Assembly: GCF_008795955.1 (NCBI RefSeq) | Contig: NZ_VMHN01000001.1 | Span: 1,550,001-1,614,000 of the forward strand | Length of the DNA stretch: 64,000 nt | Reading direction: 5' to 3' | From: Marinobacter denitrificans | GTDB taxonomy: Bacteria > Pseudomonadota > Gammaproteobacteria > Pseudomonadales > Oleiphilaceae | In this document: positions 14,794-23,052 of the stretch, in pieces | How positions within the stretch are numbered: the stretch's first letter is position 1 | Layout: every line of letters begins with the position of its first letter | The notes under the pieces: model-generated | Database searches by the model: none | The model's input: only the letters and a program-made list of their open reading frames with translations | What the model was told of the DNA's origin: nothing | Program-made: the position numbers and the translations under genes

Positions 14794-17559
14794 TTATTGG
14801 CAGGCTTCGCAATCCGGCTCGTCGATGCTGCACACCTGTGGCTGTGGCGCGGCCACCGGGGCGGATTTTTCTGCGCCTGTCGCCCCCAGGGAACGCAGGT
14901 AATAGGTGGTTTTCAGGCCGCGTTCCCAGGCCAGCTGGTACAGCGCATCCAGTTTTCTCCCGCTGGGTTCAGCCATGTAGAGGTTGAGGCTCTGCGCTTG
15001 ATCGAGCCATTTCTGACGCCTGGCCGCAGCTTCTACCAGCCAGCGCGGATCAATCTCGAAGGCGGTGGCGTAGCGTGCCTTGAGTGCCTCCGGAATGCGG
15101 TCGATCTGCTGCACGCTGCCGTCGAAGTATTTCAGGTCGTTGACCATCACGTTGTCCCACAGGCCTTCGGCCTTGAGGTCGCGAACCAGTGAGGGATTTA
15201 CCACAGTGAACTCGCCGGACAGGTTCGATTTGACGAACAGGTTCTGGTACGCCGGTTCGATGGACTGGGATACACCCACGATGTTGGAGATGGTCGCCGT
15301 CGGTGCAATGGCCATTACGTTGCTGTTGCGCATGCCATTCTTTGCAATCAGCTCGCGTACCGGGGTCCAGTCCAGGCGACTGTTGGTGTTGAGGCTGAGG
15401 TCGCCGTCCCTGCGGTTTTCCTTCAAGAGGCTGACAGAGTCGATGGGCAATATTCCCTGATGCCATAGGGAGCCTTCGTAGGTTTCGTAAGCGCCGCGTT
15501 CGCCCGCCAGTGTTGCGGAGGCGCGGATGGCGAAATAACTGATCTGCTCCATGGCCAGGTCAGCGAATTCCACCGCTTCCGGACTGGTGTACGGCAGATT
15601 GAGTTGGTACAGCGCGTCCTGGAACCCCATCAGGCCCAGGCCCACCGGGCGATGCTTGAAGTTGGAGTTCTTTGCCTGGGGAACAGCGTAGTAGTTGATA
15701 TCGACAACGTTATCGAGCATGCGCACCGCCGTATCCACGGTACGTTCCAGGCGCTGAACATCCAGCTCGCCATCGCGGATATGGGCTGCCAGGTTGATGG
15801 AGCCCAGGTTGCACACGGCGATTTCGTCGGCGCTGGTGTTCAGCGTTATTTCCGTACACAGGTTCGAGCTGTGCACAACGCCGCGGTGCTGCTGGGGCGA
15901 GCGCAGGTTGCAGGGATCTTTGAAGGTGATCCAGGGGTGGCCGGTCTCGAACAGCACCGTGAGCATCTTGCGCCAGAGCTGTTTGGCGGGAATGGTCTTG
16001 AACAGTTTGATCCTGCCCTGCTCCGCCAGCGTTTCGTAGTGCTCGTAGCGTTCACGGAAGGCGTTGCCATAGAGGTCGTGAAGGTCCGGCACATCGTTGG
16101 GAGAGAACAGGGTCCAGTCCCCGTCTTCGCGCATACGCTCGATCAGCAGGTCAGGCACCCAGTTGGCGGTATTCATGTCATGAGTACGGCGGCGCTCATC
16201 GCCGGTGTTCTTGCGCAGCTCCAGGAATTCCTCGATATCCAGGTGCCAGCTTTCCAGGTAGGCGCACACCGCGCCCTTACGCTTGCCCCCCTGGTTGACG
16301 GCCACGGCGGTGTCATTCACCACTTTCAGGAAGGGCACCACGCCCTGGCTACTGCCATTGGTGCCCTTGATGTGCGCGCCCAGTGCCCGCACCGGCGTCC
16401 AGTCATTGCCCAGGCCGCCAGCCCATTTGGAAAGCATGGCGTTGTCGCGGATCGCCCCGTAGATGCCTTCCAGGTCGTCCTGCACGGTGGTGAGGTAACA
16501 GGAGGAAAGCTGGGAATGCGGAGTGCCGCCGTTAAACAGGGTTGGCGTGGAGGCCATGTAGTCGAAGGACGACAACAGGTCATAGAATTCGATGGCGCGG
16601 GCATTGGGGTCGTCTTCCTTCAGGGCCAGGCCCATGGCCACGCGCATGAAGAACACCTGGGGCAACTCCAGGCGGTCGCCTTTCCAGTTGACGAAGTAAC
16701 GGTCGTAGAGGGTCTGCAGGCCCAGGAAGCCGAACTGGTAGTCCCGCTCCGGTTTGATGGCAGCGCCCAGGCGCTCCAGATCAAAAGCGGCCATGGTCTC
16801 ATCCAGCAGCTCGCAGGCGATACCCCGGTCAATAAAGGCGCTTAAAGCCTGCGGGTAAATGTCGCTAAGCGGCAGACTGACGGGCAGTTCCAGAGCGCTC
16901 GCAGTTTCCAGCCGCAGTTGCTCCAGCAGCAGACGAGCCGTCACGGCGCTGTAGTCCGGCTCCTGTTCAATGCGGCCGCGGGCGGTCATGATTAATGCGA
17001 ACAGCACTTCTTCCTCGGCGATACCGTCGTAAAGGTTTCTCAGCGCCGCTTCGACCAGGGATTCACCGTCGATGCCCTCCAGCCCCCGGCTGGCATGCTC
17101 CACCTGAACCTTCATCGTGCCAAGATCAAGCGGGGCAACCTCGCCACTGGCTTTCTTTACCGTCAGCGTAGGATGGGCTTCTACCGGCGCCAGACTGGCG
17201 CGCTCCTGGGCGTGAGCTTCGCGGTAGAGCACATAGGCGCGGGCCACTTTTTGCTCCTCCGCCCGCATCAAAGCCAGTTCCACCTGGTCCTGGATATCTT
17301 CGATATGAACCTTTCCCCCGGCTTTCAGGCGGCGACTGATGGCCTGAATGACCTGATGAGTAACCCGTTCCACCGAATCGTGAATGCGGACAGAGCCGGC
17401 GGCTTCATTACCTTCTACGGCAAGGAACGCCTTGGTAACGGCAACACTGATTTTGGCAGGGTCGAATCCAACCAGGGTGCCGTTGCGTTTTATAACCTGG
17501 AGGGAGGCGGTGGTGGGTGTAGCAGACTGGCCGGGCTCGGCCAGGGTGGCTGTGGACAT
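14794..17559 (-). CDS. nrdA: class Ia ribonucleotide reductase, alpha subunit NrdA
   Basis: Catalytic and allosteric subunit, 921 residues, longer than E. coli NrdA (761) because of the N-terminus. An ATP-cone begins at VIKRNGTLVGFDPAKIS near residue 21, and a second, more diverged cone begins at LTVKKASGEVAPLDL near 140, as in Pseudomonas NrdA. Active-site signatures include HSSNLCTEI and AVCNLGSINLA, and the redox-relay Cys pair at the extreme C-terminus (PDCEACQ) is present. The start is the ATG at 17559, with GGAGAA eleven bases before it; the frame continues upstream to 17646 without homology. The 480-bp leader holds an inverted repeat, a cobalamin riboswitch, NrdR boxes and a promoter. 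Confidence 0.95.
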   Translation of the reverse strand: MSTATLAEPGQSATPTTASLQVIKRNGTLVGFDPAKISVAVTKAFLAVEGNEAAGSVRIHDSVERVTHQVIQAISRRLKAGGKVHIEDIQDQVELALMRAEEQKVARAYVLYREAHAQERASLAPVEAHPTLTVKKASGEVAPLDLGTMKVQVEHASRGLEGIDGESLVEAALRNLYDGIAEEEVLFALIMTARGRIEQEPDYSAVTARLLLEQLRLETASALELPVSLPLSDIYPQALSAFIDRGIACELLDETMAAFDLERLGAAIKPERDYQFGFLGLQTLYDRYFVNWKGDRLELPQVFFMRVAMGLALKEDDPNARAIEFYDLLSSFDYMASTPTLFNGGTPHSQLSSCYLTTVQDDLEGIYGAIRDNAMLSKWAGGLGNDWTPVRALGAHIKGTNGSSQGVVPFLKVVNDTAVAVNQGGKRKGAVCAYLESWHLDIEEFLELRKNTGDERRRTHDMNTANWVPDLLIERMREDGDWTLFSPNDVPDLHDLYGNAFRERYEHYETLAEQGRIKLFKTIPAKQLWRKMLTVLFETGHPWITFKDPCNLRSPQQHRGVVHSSNLCTEITLNTSADEIAVCNLGSINLAAHIRDGELDVQRLERTVDTAVRMLDNVVDINYYAVPQAKNSNFKHRPVGLGLMGFQDALYQLNLPYTSPEAVEFADLAMEQISYFAIRASATLAGERGAYETYEGSLWHQGILPIDSVSLLKENRRDGDLSLNTNSRLDWTPVRELIAKNGMRNSNVMAIAPTATISNIVGVSQSIEPAYQNLFVKSNLSGEFTVVNPSLVRDLKAEGLWDNVMVNDLKYFDGSVQQIDRIPEALKARYATAFEIDPRWLVEAAARRQKWLDQAQSLNLYMAEPSGRKLDALYQLAWERGLKTTYYLRSLGATGAEKSAPVAAPQPQVCSIDEPDCEACQ

Positions 17560-17592
17560 GTCGGTTCTCCTGAATACGCGTTGTTTCTGTGT

Positions 17593-17697
17593 CCTTCGCG
17601 TAGGCAGAGAGAATCGGAGGGCAAGACCGTAGGTCCACATCGGCACGCGTGTGTAGGATTACGGTTCCACGACTCTGCTCAACCTTATACGCGAAGG
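17593..17697 (-). promoter_or_regulatory. long-range inverted repeat in the nrdA leader (probable expression platform)
   Basis: CCTTCGCGTA at 17593-17602 and its exact complement TACGCGAAGG at 17688-17697 can pair over an 85-base loop. The segment lies between the riboswitch aptamer and the nrdA ribosome-binding site, where B12-dependent refolding would act. No classical poly-T terminator is seen, so control of translation initiation is more likely. Confidence 0.45.
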
Positions 17698-17702
17698 TGC
17701 AG

Positions 17703-17863
17703 TTGTATCCCTGGCAGGTCTTCGGACTCAGGGGCGTGAACCTTCTGGTTCGGCCTTACGTAGCGACTTCCCGGTGTTAACCAGTGTCTTGATGCCACGC
17801 TTGTTCCCCAATACCGCTGCGCGTCAGTTCCGGATTCTCACCGGATTCCCGGTACCTCTATTT
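17703..17863 (-). promoter_or_regulatory. cobalamin (B12) riboswitch upstream of nrdAB
   Basis: Read on the minus strand, the conserved blocks occur in order: GGGAATCCGGTGAGAATCC, a GCGCAG/CGGTAT segment in place of the CCGC-ACTGT core, AAGCGTGGCA, the P3-like GGGAAGTCGC, and the terminal GAGTCCGAAGACCTGCC (17729-17713). This is the B12-element consensus. It begins about 90 bases after the predicted transcription start and ends about 145 bases before nrdA. Expected effect: repression of nrdAB when cobalamin is abundant. Boundaries are approximate. Confidence 0.85.
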
Positions 17864-17900
17864 CACTCCCCCTCATTATCACGGGGGGAGAACATGGGAT

Positions 17901-17925
17901 AATGGTTGATGCCTGATCAACCATT
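17901..17925. repeat. perfect 10-bp inverted repeat in the nrdA 5' leader
   Basis: AATGGTTGAT and ATCAACCATT are separated by GCCTG. The repeat falls between the predicted transcription start and the riboswitch. It could be a leader hairpin or a protein operator for either divergent gene; no known regulator consensus is recognised. Confidence 0.6.
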
Positions 17926-17927
17926 AA

Positions 17928-17943
17928 TCACCATATTTGGTAC
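17928..17943. promoter_or_regulatory. NrdR box 2 (nrdA promoter, downstream)
   Basis: TCACCATATTTGGTAC matches the NrdR consensus ACACWATATATWGTGT at 10 of 16 positions, including the CA-C-ATAT core. Its centre is 32 bp, three helical turns, from box 1, the spacing typical of NrdR box pairs. Confidence 0.55.
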
Positions 17944-17959
17944 CTAACCAAGGATAAAA

Positions 17960-17975
17960 ACACTATATACAGTAA
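17960..17975. promoter_or_regulatory. NrdR box 1 (overlaps nrdA -10)
   Basis: ACACTATATACAGTAA matches the NrdR consensus at 13 of 16 positions. It covers the predicted -10 of nrdA, as expected for repression by NrdR in response to dATP/ATP. Confidence 0.7.
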
Positions 17976-17990
17976 AGCTAATAGCAACAA
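17962..17990 (-). promoter_or_regulatory. nrdAB promoter
   Basis: Minus-strand -35 TTGTTG (17990-17985), 17-bp spacer, -10 TATAGT (17967-17962). The -10 lies inside NrdR box 1. The resulting leader is about 400 bases and includes the riboswitch. Confidence 0.6.
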
Positions 17991-18041
17991 GGCACTTTTT
18001 CCCCGGTTGCAGGTCAGTAAGCGGAACTACCGGAGAGCCTC

Positions 18042-18773
18042 ATGAAGCACGTACTGAAATACTTACTGGCACCCCTCATCCTGGCCATGGCCGTCACCCA
18101 GGCGCTGGCAGACAGTGACAACCGTTCACTGATAAAAGCGTTTTCCGGCATGACATCCCTGGAGGATGGCTGGGAGCCACTGGAGTTTCCGAAAATTGAA
18201 AACCACAGTCGCTACAGCCTGGTTGAACACAATGGCGAACAGGTAGTTGAAGCTATCACCGATAACAGTGCCTCGGGGCTCATCGCCCGGGTCTCGGTGG
18301 AACCCGGAGATTCTCTGATCCTGCGCTGGCGCTGGAAGGTCTCCAATGTGTTCGAACAGGGGGACGCCCGCAAAAAGAACGGCGATGACTACCCGGCGCG
18401 CATCTATGTAGCGTTTGAATTCGAGCCTGAAGAAGCCGGTTTCTTTGAGCGCGCCAAACGCAAGACGGTGGAAGTGGTCTTCGGCGAGAAACTGCCCGGC
18501 AACGCCCTGAATTATATCTGGGCAAACCGGTTACCGAAGGGAGAAATCGTCGCTAATCCCTTTACCGAGACCACGATGATGGTAGCGGTGAATTCAGGGT
18601 CGCTGAAGATCGGCGAATGGGTCACCGTGGAACGGGACATTGTGGCGGACTACAAAGAGGCCTTCGGCCGCGAACCACCAAAGCTTGCGGGCGTTGCCAT
18701 TATGTCGGATTCCGACAATACCGGGGAATCCGCCACAGCCTGGTACGGGGATATCGAGCTGATCAAGCCCTAA
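18042..18773 (+). CDS. DUF3047 family periplasmic protein
   Basis: 243 residues with a signal peptide (MKHVLKYLLAPLILAMAVTQ, cleavage after ALA near residue 23). The mature domain contains the DUF3047 hallmarks: a WxWKVS strand (LRWRWKVSNVFEQGD), GDDYPARIYVAFEF, NYIWANRLPKGE and the closing MSDSDNTGESATAWYGDIEL. The fold is probably a jelly-roll carbohydrate-binding type; no enzymatic residue is apparent and the role is unknown. It is transcribed divergently from nrdA, and its stop overlaps the convergent solute-binding protein gene by four bases. Confidence 0.85.
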   Translation: MKHVLKYLLAPLILAMAVTQALADSDNRSLIKAFSGMTSLEDGWEPLEFPKIENHSRYSLVEHNGEQVVEAITDNSASGLIARVSVEPGDSLILRWRWKVSNVFEQGDARKKNGDDYPARIYVAFEFEPEEAGFFERAKRKTVEVVFGEKLPGNALNYIWANRLPKGEIVANPFTETTMMVAVNSGSLKIGEWVTVERDIVADYKEAFGREPPKLAGVAIMSDSDNTGESATAWYGDIELIKP

Positions 18774-19621
18774 AACAGGTCGGCAAGTCCCGGAAGCTGA
18801 AACCCCTCGCTCAGAACCCTGGGTTCCGGAACCTCACCGCGCTCGGCAAGACGAAGGTAGGCATCATCAAATTCGTTGCGCAGCCGGGCGCTTCTCGGGT
18901 TAGCCAGCGAGAACACCCAGGCGGCATTGCGGGTGCGGACGGGGTACTCTTGAATACCGCGCACCGGGAACTCGTCCAGAACGGCCTTTACCGGGTCGTG
19001 GTAATCCAGCAGATAGTCGCCACGCCCCCGGTTCAGCATGGCTAAGGCCGCCAGGTGATTGGGAGCTTCCGTTATCGATATACCCGGGGTGTTTTCAAGA
19101 TGTTCAGCCAGGCCACCATAGGTGTAGCCGGAGATAAGTATCAGGGTTCTGTCCTTCAGATCGTCGAAGTGCAACACCGGGGGCATCGTCGCCAGTCCCC
19201 AGGCGCTGAGCTGGAAGGGCAGCGGGCTCACAAAACTCTCGAGTACTTCTCCCTTGAGGGCAGGCACGTCGGTAACCCCGGGCCATAAATCGATACCACC
19301 CGTACGAAGGTAATAGTAGGTTCGACTCACCGGAAGATAGCGAAAATTCAGATCGTACCCGGCTTCTTCTGCCACTCGGCGGGTCAGGTCGATAAAGACA
19401 CCCTCGGCCCGGCCGTCGGTACCCTCATAGGCCAGGGGCGGTACATCCACATAACCCACTATCAGGGTATCCCCAGCTGGCTGGGCAATAGCAGGCCCGC
19501 AAAGGAGGGCGAGGCAAAGACAGACCACCAATGGCAACCTTGAGGGAAGGGTAACCGCCCCGCTCCTACCGTACAGGAAACCACTGGAAAACCTGGTCCG
19601 AATTCTGGCTGTAATTATCAT
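18770..19621 (-). CDS. periplasmic solute-binding protein, family 3 type
   Basis: 283 residues. A long basic N-region precedes the signal hydrophobic core (LPLVVCLCLALLCGPAIA, cleavage before QPAGDT). The rest is an SBP_bac_3 fold: opening strand LIVGYVDVPPLAYEGTDGRA, EGVFIDLTRRVAEEAGYDLN, a middle GYTYGG hinge region and a C-terminal lobe. No ABC permease or ATPase genes are adjacent, so it may feed a distant transporter or act as a sensor-type binding protein. The ligand is unknown. Convergent with the DUF3047 gene. Confidence 0.8.
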   Translation of the reverse strand: MIITARIRTRFSSGFLYGRSGAVTLPSRLPLVVCLCLALLCGPAIAQPAGDTLIVGYVDVPPLAYEGTDGRAEGVFIDLTRRVAEEAGYDLNFRYLPVSRTYYYLRTGGIDLWPGVTDVPALKGEVLESFVSPLPFQLSAWGLATMPPVLHFDDLKDRTLILISGYTYGGLAEHLENTPGISITEAPNHLAALAMLNRGRGDYLLDYHDPVKAVLDEFPVRGIQEYPVRTRNAAWVFSLANPRSARLRNEFDDAYLRLAERGEVPEPRVLSEGFQLPGLADLF

Positions 19622-19720
19622 TGGTGCCGCTGGCCATTGTCTTTTTATCGTTATAAAAAGAGTAACAGACCTGCGCGGGAATGCACTGCCCGCAAGGCAA
19701 CAATTACGGGCAACACCAAC

Positions 19721-19774
19721 GGCTGTAGGTTCTACACCGGCTGAAGGCTCTATACTGGCTGAAGGCTCTACACC
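19721..19774. repeat. three tandem 18-bp repeats at the end of nhaB
   Basis: Units at 19721-19738, 19739-19756 and 19757-19774 read GGCTGAAGGCTCTACACC with two or three substitutions. The last unit includes the final Val codon and stop codon of nhaB. Because 18 is a multiple of three, each unit repeats the TAG stop in frame, so any read-through would meet a second and third TAG. Confidence 0.8.
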
Positions 19775-21273
19775 AGGTTGATCACGCTGAACAGGCCCAC
19801 AGCGCCCATCACAATGGTGTAGGGAAATGCCATGATCACCATCCGCCCGTAGGAGAGCCGCACCAGCGGTGCGATGGCAGAAGTCAGCAGAAACAGGAAG
19901 GCCGCCTGGCCGTTAGGTGTAGCGACACTGGGCAGGTTGGTACCCGTGTTGATGGCGATGGCCAGTTCCTGGAAATGCTCGTAGTCGATGCTGCCGGCGT
20001 CCAGCGCCTGTTTGATTTCACTGATGTACACGGTCGCCACAAACACGTTGTCGCTGATCATCGACAGCAGGCCGTTGGCAATAAAGAACATGCCCGGTTG
20101 CTGATCTTTTGGCAGGCTGAGCACAAAATCAATGATTGGCTTAAACAGGTGTTGTTCGTGAATGACCGCCACGATGGCAAAGAACACCACCAGCAGCGAG
20201 GTGAACGGCAGGGATTCCTGGAACGCCTTGCCGATCTGGTGTTCATCGGTAACACCAGTGAACGAAGTGATAAGGATGATCACCAACAGGCCAATAAGTC
20301 CGACCTCCGCCAGATGAAACGCCAGGCCGATAACCAGGATCAGTGCCGCCACTGCCTGCACCCATAGAGCAGCCTGGTCGGCCTTGGTCCGTTTGGTTCT
20401 TTCGTTATCGGCAAATTCCTCCAGGACCTGACGCACCGGTTTCGGCAGGCGGGCGCCATAACCAAACCAGCGCAGCTTTTCCAGTAACCAACAGGTGACC
20501 AGGCCGGCGGCCAGCACCGGCAGGCTTACCGGCGCCATGTGCAGGAAGAAACTGACAAAATCCCAGCCCACCACCTTGGCGATCAGCAGATTCTGTGGCT
20601 CGCCGACCATGGTAGCCACACCGCCCAGCGCAGTACCAATGGCACCGTGCATAAGCAAGCTGCGCAGGAAGGCCCGGAACTTGTCCAGGTCTTCCCGGTG
20701 CAGTTCGATCACCTGTTCGTCGCTGTTGGCGTTGTGGTCCTTTTGGTGATAACCCTTGCCTGATGCCACCTTGTGGTAAACCGAATAGAAGCCGACGGCA
20801 ACACTGATGATCACTGCCGTGACGGTCAACGCATCCAGAAAGGCCGAAAGCAACGCCGCAGCGGCGCAGAACAACAGGGACAGTGCCGACTTTGAACGCA
20901 CCCCTACCAGTATCTGTGTGAAGGTCACCAGCAGCAGCTCTTTCATGAAGTAGATGCCAGCCACCATGAACATCAGCAGGAGAATAACGGGGAAGTTCAC
21001 CAGTACTTCGTGATACACCGCATCTGCTGTGGTCATGCCCACCAACAGAGCCTCGATGGCCAGCAACCCGCCTGGCAGAAGCGGATAGCATTTCAGGGCC
21101 ATGGCGAGCGTAAAAATAAACTCACCCACCAGCACCCAGCCGGCCACCGCCGGACCGAGGGTCCAGACAATGAGTGGGTTAGCGATGAGGAAAAGGATGA
21201 TGACCTGTTTGTACCAGGCGGGCGCATTACCCAGGAAATTGTGGGTAAAGCCGGAGAGAACGGTCGTGGGCAT
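19768..21273 (-). CDS. nhaB: sodium/proton antiporter NhaB
   Basis: Electrogenic Na+/H+ antiporter of the inner membrane, 501 residues with about a dozen hydrophobic segments. Recognisable NhaB blocks include the N-terminus [74 protein letters not shown] residues and [21 protein letters not shown]. coli NhaB is 513 residues. Fits the salt-tolerance theme of the window together with the NhaR-like regulator at 7.5-8.4 kb. Starts at ATG 21273. Its 3' end carries an 18-bp tandem repeat. Confidence 0.95.
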   Translation of the reverse strand: MPTTVLSGFTHNFLGNAPAWYKQVIILFLIANPLIVWTLGPAVAGWVLVGEFIFTLAMALKCYPLLPGGLLAIEALLVGMTTADAVYHEVLVNFPVILLLMFMVAGIYFMKELLLVTFTQILVGVRSKSALSLLFCAAAALLSAFLDALTVTAVIISVAVGFYSVYHKVASGKGYHQKDHNANSDEQVIELHREDLDKFRAFLRSLLMHGAIGTALGGVATMVGEPQNLLIAKVVGWDFVSFFLHMAPVSLPVLAAGLVTCWLLEKLRWFGYGARLPKPVRQVLEEFADNERTKRTKADQAALWVQAVAALILVIGLAFHLAEVGLIGLLVIILITSFTGVTDEHQIGKAFQESLPFTSLLVVFFAIVAVIHEQHLFKPIIDFVLSLPKDQQPGMFFIANGLLSMISDNVFVATVYISEIKQALDAGSIDYEHFQELAIAINTGTNLPSVATPNGQAAFLFLLTSAIAPLVRLSYGRMVIMAFPYTIVMGAVGLFSVINLV

Positions 21274-21347
21274 TGCAGGAATCTTCTGAGTTAACGGGCG
21301 AATAACAGTATGTGGCTATCGGCCGTTATCTTCCTTGATATTTGCGT

Positions 21348-21375
21348 ACCCGGTAATCCATCAAAGGTACCGGGT
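21348..21375. repeat. inverted repeat upstream of nhaB
   Basis: ACCCGGTA at 21348-21355 and TACCGGGT at 21368-21375 form a perfect 8-bp stem with a 12-base loop in the 201-bp gap between dadA and nhaB. No T-run follows on either strand, so it is not a classical terminator. An operator or leader hairpin for nhaB is possible. Confidence 0.45.
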
Positions 21376-21474
21376 GTGTGACTATTTGGTCTTAAACGCT
21401 GCAAGGAAGAGTGACCGGACGACCACCCCCAAAAAGTTTCGTAATATTACTAAAAAGCAGGGGCGTGAGCGACT

Positions 21475-22689
21475 TTATTTTTTGGTGACCGCTTCCGCCA
21501 GCATCTCAGCCGTGATCGCCGAGAGCGTCCACCCCAGGTGGCCGTGGCCGGTGTTATAGAACACCGTGGGCAGGCGGCCCGGCCCCACCCGTGGCATCAT
21601 ATTGGGCAGCATCGGCCGAAGCCCGGCCCAGGGCACAACGCGACGGGTACAGACCCCGGGGAAGCACTGCTCTACCCAGCGGGTGAGCGGACGAATCCGG
21701 TCATCCCGGATGTCGCGATTGTAGCCACTGAATTCCGCAGTACCGGCAACGCGAAAACGGTCGTCCCCCAGGCGGCTGGTCACAATTTTGGTGGCGTCAT
21801 CCAGCAGGCTGACGGTAGGCGCCGCCTCCCGGGAGGCCTGATCGTCCAGCTCAACGGTAATGGAATAGCCTTTGACCGGGTAAATATTGACCCGATCGCC
21901 CAGCTTCGCCGCCAGGTCCCGGCTGCCCACCCCCGCGCAGACCACCACACCATCAAAGGTGTCGCGGGTCTGCTGGTCACCGTCATGGGAGGTAACCCAC
22001 GCATGGGCGTCGTCGGCACTGAGTTCCGTTACTGAGTGGCCATAGCAGGTCTTCACTCCGAGCCGCAGAATCGCCTCAGCCAGACCATTGGTAAACTTGT
22101 GGATATCCCCGGTGGAATCGCTCTCGGTGAAGAAGCCACCGTAATAGCGGCCGGCCAGCGTGGGCTCGATGTCACGCATTTCCTCGGGGGTGACTGGCCT
22201 GCGATCAAGGCCTCCGGCAGCCAGCAGCTTCGAGACATGGGCCGCGTGGTCAAAGCCGGCTTTATCACGGTAGATGTGCAGGATGCCCTGTTTTTTCAGG
22301 TCAAAGTCGATGCCTTCCTCTTGCGCCCATGCAAACAGATGGCCACGGGCGGCAATCGCCAGACGCGCGGTCTCAGTGGTGTTCTGCTCATACTGGGGAA
22401 TGGCAGCGATGAACTCGGCAAACCAGCTCAGTTTGTGCCAGGAAGGCCTGGGGTTCACCAGCAGCGGTGCATCGCTGCGGAACATCCATTTAAGGCCTTT
22501 AACGATGGTCTGCCAGTTGTTCCAGACCTCAGCGTTGGAAGCCGACAGCTGCCCCCCGTTGGCGAAGGACGTTTCCATCGCTGCATAACGGTGCTTTTCG
22601 TAAACAGTGACACCAAGACCGCGCTTGGCCAGAGTGTAAGCAGTAGTGATACCAGTGATTCCACCGCCAATTACTGCAATTCGCTTCAT
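21475..22689 (-). CDS. dadA: DadA-type D-amino-acid dehydrogenase / FAD-dependent amino-acid oxidoreductase
   Basis: 404 residues from the ATG at 22689, which has GGAGATTGCT before it. The N-terminal FAD dinucleotide motif VIGGGITGITTAYTLAKRG is followed by YEKHRYAAMETSFANGGQLS and NLW-like WNNW segments, as in DadA. Near the C-terminus are PWAGLRPMLPNMMPRVG and YNTGHGHLGWTLS. DadA oxidises D-amino acids to keto acids and feeds electrons to the respiratory chain. A tandem glycine riboswitch precedes the gene, so the physiological substrate may include glycine or be linked to glycine overload; DadA is the closest family but substrate preference is not proven by sequence. Confidence 0.82.
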   Translation of the reverse strand: MKRIAVIGGGITGITTAYTLAKRGLGVTVYEKHRYAAMETSFANGGQLSASNAEVWNNWQTIVKGLKWMFRSDAPLLVNPRPSWHKLSWFAEFIAAIPQYEQNTTETARLAIAARGHLFAWAQEEGIDFDLKKQGILHIYRDKAGFDHAAHVSKLLAAGGLDRRPVTPEEMRDIEPTLAGRYYGGFFTESDSTGDIHKFTNGLAEAILRLGVKTCYGHSVTELSADDAHAWVTSHDGDQQTRDTFDGVVVCAGVGSRDLAAKLGDRVNIYPVKGYSITVELDDQASREAAPTVSLLDDATKIVTSRLGDDRFRVAGTAEFSGYNRDIRDDRIRPLTRWVEQCFPGVCTRRVVPWAGLRPMLPNMMPRVGPGRLPTVFYNTGHGHLGWTLSAITAEMLAEAVTKK

Positions 22690-22759
22690 AGCAATCTCCA
22701 GGGGGCGTCCAGGGTTACCTTTCTCCACAGCACGCCTGCAACAGCATGGTAGAAAGCAC

Positions 22760-22953
22760 CCCTTCCGTCTCTGGACCTGAGAGATTCACGCGCCGTTACC
22801 GGCCGCTTGCTCCTTCGGTGTGCCAACGGACGCAGTCGCCGGCAGCTCTTCGGAAAGTTATTCACACCAGCGGTCCTTTTGCCTGAGAGTTTCCGGGGCA
22901 GTTGCTCCTTCGGCGCCGAGCCCACACTTGTGCGACTCAGTCTCTCCCGCTGG
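22760..22953 (-). promoter_or_regulatory. tandem glycine riboswitch upstream of dadA
   Basis: Two aptamers on the minus strand. Aptamer 1 (22953-22868) has a 6-bp P1 (CAGCGG / CCGCTG), GGGAGAGACTG, GCCGAAGGAGCAACTG and AACTCTCAGGCAAAAGGACC. Aptamer 2 (22857-22761) has P1 CTTTCCG / CGGAAGG, GAAGAGCTG, CCGAAGGAGCAAGCGG and AATCTCTCAGGTCCAGAGAC. A short linker of about ten bases joins them, the usual cooperative layout. It ends 71 bases before dadA. Such riboswitches usually turn genes on with glycine. The remaining 22954-23052 gap holds the presumed promoter. Confidence 0.92.
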
Positions 22954-23052
22954 CACGTCTTATATCAATTGATACCTGTCTGGTTGAGAAAGTAGCAAAT
23001 AATTGATCAGTACGACAGTTTTACCGGATCTGCATGGCCCCGCACAGGGCAC

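Noticed and set aside
15604..16845. 413-codon open frame opposite nrdA
   Set aside because: Antisense to a well-conserved reductase; sequence shows no family features and no start signals.
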